Shown here piece after piece: positions 52,019-64,000 of a stretch of 64,000 nt of DNA. The position numbers were made by a program, and so were the translations under genes. The notes beneath the pieces are model-generated. The model ran no database searches. It saw only the letters and a program-made list of their open reading frames with translations, and was not told where the DNA came from. Where the stretch lies: NCBI RefSeq assembly GCF_035594125.1, contig NC_087155.1, positions 6,953,692 through 7,017,691 of the forward strand, read 5' to 3'. Source of the DNA: Scylla paramamosain. Taxonomy: Eukaryota; Arthropoda; Malacostraca; Decapoda; Portunidae. The number at the start of each line of letters is the position of its first letter. Position 1 is the first letter of the stretch.

Positions 52019-53425
52019 TTAAGAATCTTCCTGTTGAGGATAGATTAAAAAAACTTTAGATAGGCAGGAAATTAAAGCAATAGGACGGTAGTTTGAGGGA
52101 TTAGAACGGTCACCCTTTTTAGGAACAGGTTGAATGTAGGCAAACTTCCAGCAAGAAGGAAAGGTAGATGTTGACAGACAGAGCTGAAAGAGTTTGACTA
52201 GGCAATGTGCAAGCACAGAGGCACAGTTTCGGAGAACAATAGGAGGGACCCCATCAGGTCCATAAGCCTTCTGAGGGGTTAGGCCAGCAAGGGCATGGAA
52301 AACATCATTGCGAAGAATTTTAATACGTGGCATGAAGTAGTCAGAGGGTGGAGGAGAGAGAGGAACAAGCCCAGAATCGTCCAAGGTAGAGTTTTTAGCA
52401 AAGGTTTGAGCAAAGAGTTCAGCTTTAGAAATAGATGTGATAGCAGTGGTGCCATCTGGTTGAAATAGAGGAGGGAAAGAAGAAGAAGCAAAGTTATTGG
52501 AGACATTTTTGGCTAGATGCCAGAAATCACGAGGGGAGTTAGATCTTGAAAGGTTTTGACATTTTCTGTTAATGAAGGAGTTTTTGGCTAGTTGGAGAAC
52601 AGAATTGGCATGGTTCCGGGCAGAAATATAAAGTGCATGAGATTCTGGTGATGGAAGGCTTAAGTACCTTTTGTGGGCCACCTCTCTATCATGTATAGCA
52701 CGAGAACAAGCTGTGTTAAACCAAGGTTTAGAAGGTTTAGGACGAGAAAAAGAGTGAGGAATGTACGCCTCCATGCCAGACACTATCACCTCTGTTATGG
52801 GCTCAGCACACAAAGACGGGTCTCTGACACGGAAGCAGTAGTCATTCCAAGGAAAATCAGCAAAATACCTCCTCAGGTCCCCCCAACTAGCAGAGGCAAA
52901 ACGCCAGAGGCACCTTCGCTTAGGGGGATCCTGAGGAGGGATTGGAGCAGTAGGACAAGATATAGATATGAGATTGTGATCGGAGGAGCCCATTGGAGAA
53001 GAAAGGGTGACAGCATAAGCAGAAGGATTAGAGGTCAGGAAAAGGTCAAGAATGTTGGGCGTATCTCCAAGATGGTCAGGAATACGAGTAGGGTGTTGCA
53101 CCAATTGCTCTAGGTCATGGAGGATAGCAAAATTGTAGGCTAGTTCACTAGGATGGTCAGTGAAGGGAGAGGAAAGCCAAAGCTGGTGGTGAACATTGAA
53201 GTCTCCAAGAATGGAGATCTCTGCAAAAGGGAAGAGGGTCAGAATGTGCTCCACTTTGGAAGTTAAGTAGTCAAAGAATTTCTTATAATCAGAGGAGTTA
53301 GGTGAGAGGTATACAGCACAGATAAATTTAGTATGAGAGTGACTCTGTAGTCGTAGCCAGATGGTGGAAAACTCGGAAGATTCAAGAGCGTGGGCACGAG
53401 AGCAGGTTATTGCACACATAAACAC
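52019..53425 (-). pseudogene. LINE F endonuclease to reverse transcriptase start
   Basis: 468 codons, the longest LINE frame in the window: [105 protein letters not shown], then a frameshifted tail LIYPQQEDS. Confidence 0.88.
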
Positions 53426-53979
53426 AGCATCCAGCTTTGGATCGAAAATGAGGATAGAGAAAGTAGGAGGGAACAGAAAAGGGGCTACTGTCAGTTGCCT
53501 CAGACACCTGAGTTTCAGTGAGGAAAAGAAGATGAGGTTTAGAAGAGGAGAGGTGGTGTTCTACAGATTGAAAATTAGATCTTAGACTGCGAATGTTGCA
53601 GAAGTTAATGAAGAAAAAGTTGAGGGGGTGTCAAGACACTTAGGGTCGTCGACAGAAAGGCAGTCCGACCTGGGGACATTTATTGTCCCCTTCCGAGATG
53701 GGGACTCTGAGGCTGGTGTAGGAGTCACCATGATGATTTTAAAATTTTTGAGTGAAGGGTGTGTGTGTTATTAGGTGCTTGTAGTTTTGTGTGGAGGAAG
53801 AGAGTTGTCTTTAGAGGGCAGGCTGTGATTGCCCCCTTGTGTTGTGAGATACAAAGGGAAACGTTCAGTGAGGTCATAGCTGGGTTTAATGATAAGTTCA
53901 CAGCACCCCCTGAACAGTGCTTTAGACCTCACTGGGAGTAATTATCGTTTTGGCAGGTGTCTACTGCCTCCTCCTTGTA

Positions 53980-54390
53980 TCTGTCCTGCACAGTGCATTG
54001 GGTTGAATTCAGTCTTGGAAACAAAGCAATAGGGACATAAAAGAAAATCGTACCTCTACATGCCTGCTCAGATCCTTTTGCTTACTGAGTTTGTAATGCC
54101 AGGAGCACTACATTTACAGTAGGATAAAATTAAAAAAAGAAATTAGGATTGGACAAGCCCAAAAGATAGAATATTTTAACATATTGACCTAAAAAATCAA
54201 AAGGATAGGTAAAGATAAAAAAAATCAGGTGTGTCACTGAGATTGTCTGGTGTACAGAATAGGAGTATAATATGTAATATTTAATAATATGCATGATAAT
54301 ACCATTTTACTTTTTATGTTCATATCTCCATATTTTAAATACGGATGCATAATATATAGCTATATAAGTCTGTTTTTGTACATGTTTCAG
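53980..54390. other. Intron, nothing recognised
   Basis: AT-rich. Ends in the acceptor TTTGTACATGTTTCAG. Confidence 0.4.
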
Positions 54391-54521
54391 GTCTAGGTTG
54401 TGGGTCTTGTGTGCTGGCTGTTTTGGTGTGTGCCATAGGACAGAAGCAGTTAAAAGACCGCATCAATCTGTTCAATAAATTTAGAGCAGCTAAAATTAAT
54501 GTAGACCACTGTCATTGTGTG
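54391..54521 (+). CDS. Gcn2: Gcn2 exon n: anticodon-binding-like subdomain
   Basis: Two bases complete Gly, then LGCGSCVLAVLVCAIGQKQL and KDRINLFNKFRAAKINVDHC. This aligns to CDLLVVSVGQxxxxRAINLxxKLWxAGI of GCN2, the Rossmann-like segment equivalent to the HisRS anticodon-binding domain. Ends phase 0 before GTAAGT. Confidence 0.92.
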
Positions 54522-55354
54522 GTAAGTATACAGTATATGATTTTGGATTAGAATGAATGATTTAACCATAGTTGCAACAGGCTAAGGTTATCTAGAAGCC
54601 ATGCCACCTGACTCCTACTCTGCTGATTGGTATGCTTGTAAAATTCTTGCTTCTCCAAATTCTTGTATTTAAGATATTTTCAATCTGTTTATCAATTTGC
54701 CCTGTATTAAGCTAATTTCTAAGAGTATCAATTAAAAAACAATGATATCAAAGAATTAACTGTTCAGAAAAATTGTGGAAACAAGAAAGCACATCATTGA
54801 CGTAAGTTCTTTCATATAACTGTCAACACAATCCATGCCTCCAGTGGCTGTTCCAATTAATATCCACCTCCTGTTTAGCTGTTTATTCGTTTCTTCAAGT
54901 GTTCTGAAAGATTTTTTCATCATATTATCATCTAAGGGAAGGCTAATTGATAAAGAAATTGAAAATATTCAAAATGTGAAAGTTTGGGGAAGTGGCAAGT
55001 CAGTTGCCATACTGAATGGGGGGAGGAGGCAAGCAGAGGATGTGGCATCAAGATCAGCTTGGCATGCAGCAAATATATTGAATGTCTTCATCACTGAATA
55101 CTAAAGAGACATATTGATGCATTGGAACTTAACCTTTTCTAGATAACATGTCTGGCATTATGTTTGTATATTCCATTTTTTCTTCTTTTGCATTGTATGT
55201 AGCATAAAGTCATTGAGCACATATTATGTCAGTATTCTGAAGACATCACCTTTATATTTTTCCTGGTAGTACATTTGTAAGGTTACTAATTAACTATATA
55301 TACATAGTGTATGTATTTTTATCTAAACTAACCTGATTTTCTTGCAATTTGCAG
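54522..55354. other. Intron, nothing recognised
   Basis: 833 bp. A frame at 54835-55104 has no recognisable domain and no splice support. Confidence 0.4.
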
Positions 55355-55580
55355 ACACAAAAAGAAGCAGAGTCAGTGATGGAAGATTTATGTGTGCCTA
55401 ATGTTGTGATGCTGACCAGCTCAGATAAGGCTGATGTTAGGATCTGCAATGACCCCACAAGTCGCACTTTGGAGAGGAAGATACCTATTGAGAAAGTTGT
55501 TGAATTTGTACTTAAATATTTGGGAGGAAATGAAGTAACACTTCCCAGTAATTATTCCAGAACTGATTCCAAGTCTTCAG
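55355..55580 (+). CDS. Gcn2: Gcn2 exon o
   Basis: Acceptor TTGCAATTTGCAG, donor CTTCAG|GTATAG. 75 codons plus one base: TQKEAESVMEDLCVPNVVML, TSSDKADVRICNDPTSRTLE, RKIPIEKVVEFVLKYLGG. Aligns to the HEITYVALVSDKE...KRVLETELVDHVLQKL part of GCN2. Reading through the donor would add GIDTQEFCRSITIH and a stop at 55621. The downstream exons match the GCN2 C-terminus, so splicing is favoured. Confidence 0.92.
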
Positions 55581-55787
55581 GTATAGACACACAGGAGTTC
55601 TGTAGAAGCATTACCATTCATTAACATTTTTGTCTTTCAAAATTATGAGTGTTAATTGTGTGGAAGACAAAAAATCTTGTAAACAAGATAAAAGATACAT
55701 TATCTTTGCCAAAAGAGCTGTGTAATCTTTAATTAGAATTATGTCCTATTAAAAAGTCACTGAATTACCACTGGGAATGCATTTCAG

Positions 55788-55882
55788 GTGTCAGTAATAC
55801 AGAAGAGTATCCACCTCTAGTCATACATTACATCACTAAGAAGCAATGCAAAGTTAAGGATGCACCAAAACTAGATTCACAG
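55788..55882 (+). CDS. Gcn2: Gcn2 exon p, followed by a GC donor
   Basis: Acceptor GCATTTCAG. Two bases complete Gly, then VSNTEEYPPLVIHYITKKQC and KVKDAPKLDSQ. The exon ends CACAG|GCAAGT, a textbook GC-type donor (AG|GCAAGT); no GT donor in frame fits. Aligns to the start of the GCN2 C-terminal domain (VVPIVSVLAPEKL region). Confidence 0.85.
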
Positions 55883-56200
55883 GCAAGTACATATTGCAAT
55901 TTGATCTTATCTGACCAGTTTAAATATTACACTCTTATCAGTTCATTAGTTTGTGGTGTTCCTGGGGAACAGATTAATCACAGTTTTCAATTTATTGCTA
56001 AAAATGAATTCACTTGTAGCACAGAATCTGTTTGCTGAGCTGTTGGCAACAATAATGCCTTGGCCATGCTGTGTAGCAACAACAACTCTCAGTTGCTTTA
56101 TGAGGCCTGCAGTGGGTAGATTTTTGTCAGTGTGTTGTGCTGTGCCTTGCTGTTATTTGTGTATGTGTTGTGAGGGCATTTGCCTTGTGTGTAGCCCAGT
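55883..56200. other. GC-AG intron, first part, nothing recognised
   Basis: No repeat end seen before the transposase fossil. Confidence 0.35.
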
Positions 56201-57170
56201 ATGATGGCCAGGAGGGTTACTACTAGTGTAGACATAACGACTAGTTGCCTTGTTCAAGGCAGACATTCCAGTTCAGCAGATATTGGTTCAGAGAGGTGTG
56301 AGCATGCATATTTATCAGAAGCTGGTGAAGCAGTTTTTTTTTTTTTTGAGGGGAAAGGGCAGGATCTGCCTTCGCAATGTCCACAGCCTGGCATGCACAA
56401 ATAAGTATCTGCAAAGACCCCAGAAAGGGATTACAAGGTAGATTGAGGCCAGTCTAAGACTAACAGCATGGAAAGTGTATCTATCTATACCAGACCAGCA
56501 ATCCCACATGGGATGGCTCAAAGACATGGAAAGTAAAGGAAAAAAAAATATATGTTGTTGGGTCATGTGTCACTGCAGTGCCTCCAGCAGTGCATGTATG
56601 AGTGCCTCCACTTGAAGAGATGTGTCAGGTATGCAAGAAGCCACTTCATACCAGCCAGGACGAGAAGAAACTGATCGCTTTTGGAGTGGGACCATAATAT
56701 CTGGTAGTCACTTTTGGAGTGGGACCATAATACCTGGTAATTTGCTGTGGTCAGATGAGGCCACATTCAATGTGACTGGTAGCTATCTATAACTTGGATC
56801 CACACCAGCTTATTTACGCAAAAAAGACTGAAAAGTATCTTGCTTCTCAGTGGTATGGGCTGTTTTACTTACTATGGTGTGAGAGATCTTGTTGTATTGC
56901 CTGCTGATTGGAAAAGTGAACCAGAACAATTATCTACAGTTACTGTGTGATTATTTGCCACACTGCAAAATCTGTACTGCAGTGGCATATTGACTGATGT
57001 AAAGCACATCAGGGACACACATCACATTTTCATCATAGTGATGCAACAGATGGTAAGACTGGCAAAAACCTGAGTAGCATACTGGTGATCTCATACCATT
57101 GATGCCATGTGTGCCTCATGTCATCTGGGTCAAGAGGTCTTATTATAGTCACTGCCACATGTGACTCACA
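56201..57170 (+). mobile_element. Tc1-like transposase fossil
   Basis: Broken frames on the plus strand: MARRVTTSVDITTSCLVQGR (N-terminal helix-turn-helix region), then GTIIPGNLLWSDEATFNVTG (56695-56780), which is the first catalytic Asp region of Tc1/mariner transposases (WSDESxFxxxG), then WYGLFYL/MGCFTYYGV and LVVLPADWK, the VMVWGCFSxxGxGxL block. Many stops; terminal repeats were not found. A 34-bp duplication lies at 56675-56740. Confidence 0.75.
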
Positions 57171-57868
57171 CAATTAACTCAAGATAAATTTTTGAATTTT
57201 GAAAAAAAAAAAATGTTATTGGCAAGTATGAATATTCCCTGTTATATGTATTAGGCTCAATACATAGGATACGTAAAAGAACTAAAAGGAAGAATGGATA
57301 GTTATGAAAATTGAATTGGTAAAAGAGAATTTTTATATCTTTCTTATCCTTTAGAAGGATGTAACTTGAAACACCAGAAGCCATGTAGTGGTATGTTAAG
57401 CAACAAAGGTGATAGTAATCCACTTTTACCAGTTGTGATTATTTGTGGCTTGATTAATACTGAGGCTGTGTGTATACTATACCAAGAGAATGAATCTTTG
57501 GCTTTCTCCCTCTATGCATATTTGCTTTTACATCTTATATCAGGTCCATAATTTGTACCATTATTGATCCATGGAACTTTAAAAAATCCTGATATTCTGG
57601 AAGAAAATGTTTGCTAATGATGCTCCTGCCAGTATTGTTGTCTTGCAATATTGTCATGCTAGAATTGTAAATATTAAACCTTAAATGTGTAAACATTACT
57701 GAACACTGTTTGCAGATCCCACAGATTACAGTATTATTATCAGTAGCTGTAAGGAAACAACATATTTATCTACTCAGATCAGTTGAATTTTGTAGTGATT
57801 GTTTTTTAATTCTCATTTATGTCACTTATAGTCATCATGATAATTAATTATAATGCATCTTCCTTTAG
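57171..57868. other. GC-AG intron, last part, nothing recognised
   Basis: AT-rich; acceptor CATCTTCCTTTAG at 57868. Confidence 0.4.
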
Positions 57869-58041
57869 ATTTCTCGTGATGTGACAGCTGCACTGAGTCG
57901 GTGGCAGAGTGTGAGTACCAACACAAGTGTGGAGGTGTGGGCAGTAGAATTGGACAAGAAGACTTTGCTGGCCCTTGGAGCACTAGACACAGACTCCAGT
58001 GTGAAGAGTTTCATTGAAAGTGTTACAGACATCAAAAACAT
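57869..58041 (+). CDS. Gcn2: Gcn2 exon q: C-terminal domain
   Basis: 57 codons plus two bases: ISRDVTAALSRWQSVSTNTS, VEVWAVELDKKTLLALGALD, SSVKSFIESVTDIKNM. Aligns to EILAVDLPKETILQFLSLE of GCN2; this domain mediates dimerisation and ribosome association. Donor ACAT|GTACGT. Confidence 0.92.
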
Positions 58042-58314
58042 GTACGTAATCTTAGCTTGTTATTAAATAGCCATTATATATCATGTTGTTCTATACATCT
58101 TGCTCTCTGCCATATATGTGGAATTGCATTTAAGAAAAAAAAAAAATTATACATCATGTTATTTTGTGTAATTGAAAAGAAATATCCCAAAAAGATAAAA
58201 TAAGAAAGAAAAATGGCAGGTATACAAAAATTCAAATGATTTTTACCCTTCTAAACTTGTGCCCATCAATATCCCTGGGTGTAGTATCTTACTGTATGGC
58301 ACTGAATGCTGTAA

Positions 58315-60010
<1,696 letters not shown>

Positions 60011-60149
60011 GTTTCCAGAACAAAAGGATTACTTGGAGGAGATCTGCAAGCTAATTCAGCGAAGAATCTTCAGTAAAAAGAAGGTAGAAAAATGTGTTCC
60101 ACTCATTCTTTATGGGATTTCATCTAATACGTGCAAGAGAATAATTTAA
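60011..60149 (+). CDS. Gcn2: Gcn2 exon r: C-terminus and stop
   Basis: Acceptor TTTTTTTCCTTGGTTAAG. One base completes Met, then FPEQKDYLEEICKLIQRR, IFSKKKVEKCVPLILYGI and SSNTCKRII, TAA at 60147-60149. Matches the LPKQRYLKLVCDEIYNIK...VEKKVSVLFLYS end of GCN2. The extreme terminus diverges from vertebrates (CKRII in place of YYRILF). Confidence 0.93.
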
Positions 60150-61233
<1,084 letters not shown>

Positions 61234-61487
61234 ATGTACAGTTGGCCCCACAAAAGATGACAAAACTCTGAGTTGGTGTCAGTGCCCAACCACAATTCAA
61301 CTGGTTTGATCTCATTGCATGGGAGAATGGAACACCAATATTATCTGACCTGGCAGTTCAAGACAGACAGTGGCCTTGGGTACACTCACACAATAACAGT
61401 TTTAGTATAGATTTGATACTTGAATGATAATGAGATGTCTTTCTTGTGTGCTTTCTTGAGTTGACTTATGCAAGTTACTTTTACATA

Positions 61488-61988
61488 TCTTTCCATATCA
61501 CCCACCAATAGCTACTAAACTGCCTATTACTGTGCTGATGAGTAAAAACATCTAAGAAACAAGTAAAATTACTGGAGTCAGAGAGTGAACTATGTACTGA
61601 TGGGTCAAGAGTTTCAGAGAGAGATGGCCACATCATCTATTACATATAAAGCAAGGCCTGGGTTAGGAAAGAAAGTTGCTTAGCAAACTTCAAACATTAT
61701 GAAAAGATAATTAGAGTGTAATCCTTGCCTAACAGGAAGGGAACTGAAAGAAAAGAACCCTTGTGTTCTTGGTAGTGATCTCTGAAATTTTTATGATGTA
61801 ATGATCTCATTGACATCTCTGAACCTCTTGACCCACCAGTACATATTTCTTTTTTTAAACTTCAGTAATACTGATTGTTTCTTAGATGTTTTTATTTATT
61901 GGCACATGACAACAACATATGTTATTTCGTCACCAGTAATAGGTAGTTTAGTTGCCATTAGTGGGTGATATGGAAAGATATGTAAAGG
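61488..61988. mobile_element. Fold-back MITE
   Basis: CTTTTACATATCTTTCCATA and TCACCCAC at the left mirror GTGGGTGATATGGAAAGATA and TGTAAAG at the right. Complementarity continues inward for well over 100 bp (TACTGATGGGTCAAGAG against CTCTTGACCCACCAGTA). Almost the whole 0.5 kb can fold back. Confidence 0.7.
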
Positions 61989-62866
61989 TGCAATTCCACC
62001 AAGGCAACACAGGCAACATGTGGCATGTGACTTGACTAGCTTTCAACAAGTATGTTGAATGTGGCTTTCAACCAGGATACATGTTGCCTGCAAAAAGACA
62101 ACATTGTTATTGCTTGTAGCATGCTACATTCTGTGTTGAATATTGAGTGCCACAAAACTTTTTCCACCAATTCACGAAAAACTAAGCCAGTTGTCAACAT
62201 GATATCTCAGCAGATGGTCACTGATGATAGAAGAGAGAGCATTTTTTGGGCAGTAACATTGATTTGAATTATTTTATTGAAAAAATACTGTCTAATGACT
62301 AATCACCCTTCAAGAATATTTCAAGGATAAGTGTGGAAGGTTTCATTTATCCTCTCGGCAAAGTGAATCCCAGGATTAGGAAGAGTGACACAAATTATCG
62401 GGATTTCTTTTGGGTTAGGCTTTTGTACTCCCAGTGAAAAGCAATATGCAAATTCTTGATCTTCTTTACCATTGCCATGTCACAGTTAAATTTCTCAGTT
62501 AATCCTTGCAGTCCATTTAGTTTTAGCATGGTTATTCTTGTCATGTCAAGTGTATATCCCATAGAACCACAAGTTTCCTATATTCTTCTATAAATTCTAT
62601 GCTTTTTCTTGAAAACCAGTTCATCTTGTTGCCTTTAAGATCAAATCCTTCCTGCAACTGGTGGGAAGGTGTTCAACACTAGGCAAGAGGTTAAATTTTG
62701 TCACATGCATCAGGTTATATGGTAACATGTTGCCACCTGTCGCATGCAACATGGTCACATGCTACATGTTGCTTTCTGTTGAACTAGATGAAGCACACTT
62801 GGGTTATGCAACAATGTAGCTTGCTACATGTTGCTAAAATGTTGCCTTGGTGGAATCCTGCCTTAA
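61984..62866. mobile_element. TIR element with GCAACATG-rich ends
   Basis: Left AATTCCACCAAGGCAACA, right TGTTGCCTTGGTGGAATC in inverse (the first copy is read with small changes). Subterminal regions carry repeated GCAACATG words in both halves. The interior frame 62052-62267 is unrecognised. Superfamily unknown. Confidence 0.65.
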
Positions 62867-63112
62867 CAGTAACTTGTGGAAGGCAACTTGGGAAAGCACA
62901 GAGGAAAAACATATCACTCAGCTATCAAATCTATATTAAAACCGTTAATATGTGAGTGTACCCAAGGCTGCTGTCTGTCTTAAGTTGCCAGGTCAGATAA
63001 TATCGGTGCTCCAACCTGTCATGCAATGGAATCATACTAATTGAATGGTGCACAGATGCTGACACCAACTCAGAATTTTGTCATCTTTTCTTGGTGCTAA
63101 TTGTACCTTGCA

Positions 63113-64000
63113 GAAAGCATGCAAAATGTCATGGAGGATGCCCCAGAAACATTTAGGATAGAGAAGGGGTCTTTTCAGTGTTTTACATAGAGGGAATAGT
63201 TGTCTAGAAGCCTGCATTTAACTACCACATGAAAGATTACAAACCACAAAGTTCCATAAAGTTTCTGGTGCCTAGTTGAGAAACATCAGAAAATAAAAAA
63301 TTAATTATCTTGTAGTATCCAATGAGGACATATGGTGAGACTCATATGGTGAGACTCATCTTTCAGATTATACAGAGAAATGTAAGGAAGTCACCAGCAC
63401 GTGAATGGAAGGAATGGAATGTCTAAATGTGATCATCAGTGAATAACTGAGATCTCATGGAATTCTGTGGTAAAGGGGAACCCTGTTAAACCATATTGTT
63501 GGTAGGTTCAGAAAAGCCTGCAGTCCTAAAATGGTCATACAGAAAATTTGACAGAGATAAATAAGGAAGCATAGAGTCTACAAGTGGGCAGCTGAAAAGT
63601 TATAATATTTATACCTGATTGCTTTGAAAGCTCTCCCATTGCCTGAGTGAATAGCAAAGAGTATATTAAAACCCCTGAGTTGAAATTACACTTTCAGCTT
63701 ATAAGTCAAGAGTGCCAGTTGGTCAGCCTTTACAAAGTCCACACTGGTGCCTTGACAAGATGTAGTATATGCATATATTTTACAGGTATAGCATAAAAAG
63801 ATGTTTGTACTTGTTGGGTATGGTTTTAGTGACTAAAATATCAGTTTCATTTCATTAGAATTCACTTATGTTAGTGACAGTTTTTATTTTCAGTATTATG
63901 TGATATTAATATAAAATTTATTAATAATTTAAGACTTATTTTTAAGATTTTTAGGTGATGTCCTGTAGTATTAAGACTTTTTCACTTACAAAGAAATTTG
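63113..64000. other. Downstream flank, nothing recognised
   Basis: AT-rich. A small tandem repeat of ATATGGTGAGACTC lies at 63330-63360. No gene seen. Confidence 0.4.

Larger units (their letters stand above)
50675..53979 (-). mobile_element. LINE copy F, near full length
   Basis: From poly-T at 50675 to the family 5' end (CTACTGCCTCCTCCTTGTAT) at 53979. Frames: 52019-53425, 51385-51879, 50780-51202. Lesions: five instead of six G near 53623 (frameshift), loss of AGTCA near 53408, the same G-to-T change after KVF as in C and D plus one extra T, and motif C YTDD in place of YADD. Sits in the 3.9-kb intron between exons m and n, antisense to Gcn2. Confidence 0.92.
61234..63112. repeat. Long inverted repeat holding two further TIR elements
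   Basis: Left arm 61234-61487 and right arm 62866-63112 are imperfect inverses over about 240 bp (AAAGATGACAAAACTCTGAG and TTGGTGTC against GACACCAACTCAGAATTTTG; ATATTATCTGACCTGGCA against TGCCAGGTCAGATAATAT). The space between is filled by the elements at 61488 and 61984. Confidence 0.75.

Noticed and set aside
55581..55624. Alternative Gcn2 C-terminus by reading through the exon o donor
   Set aside because: It would drop the C-terminal domain, and downstream exons p, q and r match GCN2 with correct phases. Intron retention remains possible as a minor form.

Overview
This window is nuclear DNA of an arthropod, most likely a decapod crustacean (perhaps a crab). The grounds are a spliced animal gene, very dense TC/GA, TA and GT microsatellites, a tRNA-headed SINE of the kind seen near crab microsatellites, and a swarm of jockey-superfamily LINE copies. 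The organism assignment is an inference. No bacterial, plasmid or CRISPR feature is present.

The only host gene I can support is Gcn2 (EIF2AK4), the eIF2-alpha kinase that senses uncharged tRNA in amino-acid starvation. It lies on the + strand. Eighteen exons run from 3576 to the stop codon at 60147-60149. Their splice phases fit end to end with no break and encode 1,480 residues: charged linker, pseudokinase, eIF2-alpha kinase with a short acidic insert, HisRS-like domain and C-terminal dimerisation/ribosome-binding domain. The N-terminal RWD domain and the start codon are not in the window and should lie to the left.

Nearly everything else is intronic or flanking repeat. 1-3575: 5' end of a LINE (minus), an endonuclease fragment of a second LINE, a SINE and long GT/TC/GA arrays. 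3705-8756: a head-to-head pair of Harbinger-type MITEs and another TIR element. 10428-19181: degenerate LINE copies in both orientations. 19306-28116: an older LINE split by a 1.1-kb solo LTR, then a near-full-length LINE (22757-26041). 28241-34047: a chain of TA-flanked MITEs and microsatellites. 38584-50261: microsatellites, a Harbinger MITE inside a larger inverted repeat, and a near-full-length LINE (44903-48678) carrying a pogo/Tigger MITE. 50516-54390: a third near-full-length LINE. 55883-57868: a Tc1 transposase fossil. 60150-64000: downstream flank with nested inverted-repeat elements.

The most informative observations are these: a complete in-phase Gcn2 model with one GC-AG intron and a 42-nt symmetric micro-exon; two insertions with clear target-site duplications (solo LTR, GAAGG; pogo MITE, TA); a G-to-T nonsense change shared by three near-full-length LINE copies; and repeated coupling of TA-target MITEs to long (TA)n arrays. 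I found no clearly new biochemical system. The novelty lies in repeat architecture inside a conserved stress-kinase gene.
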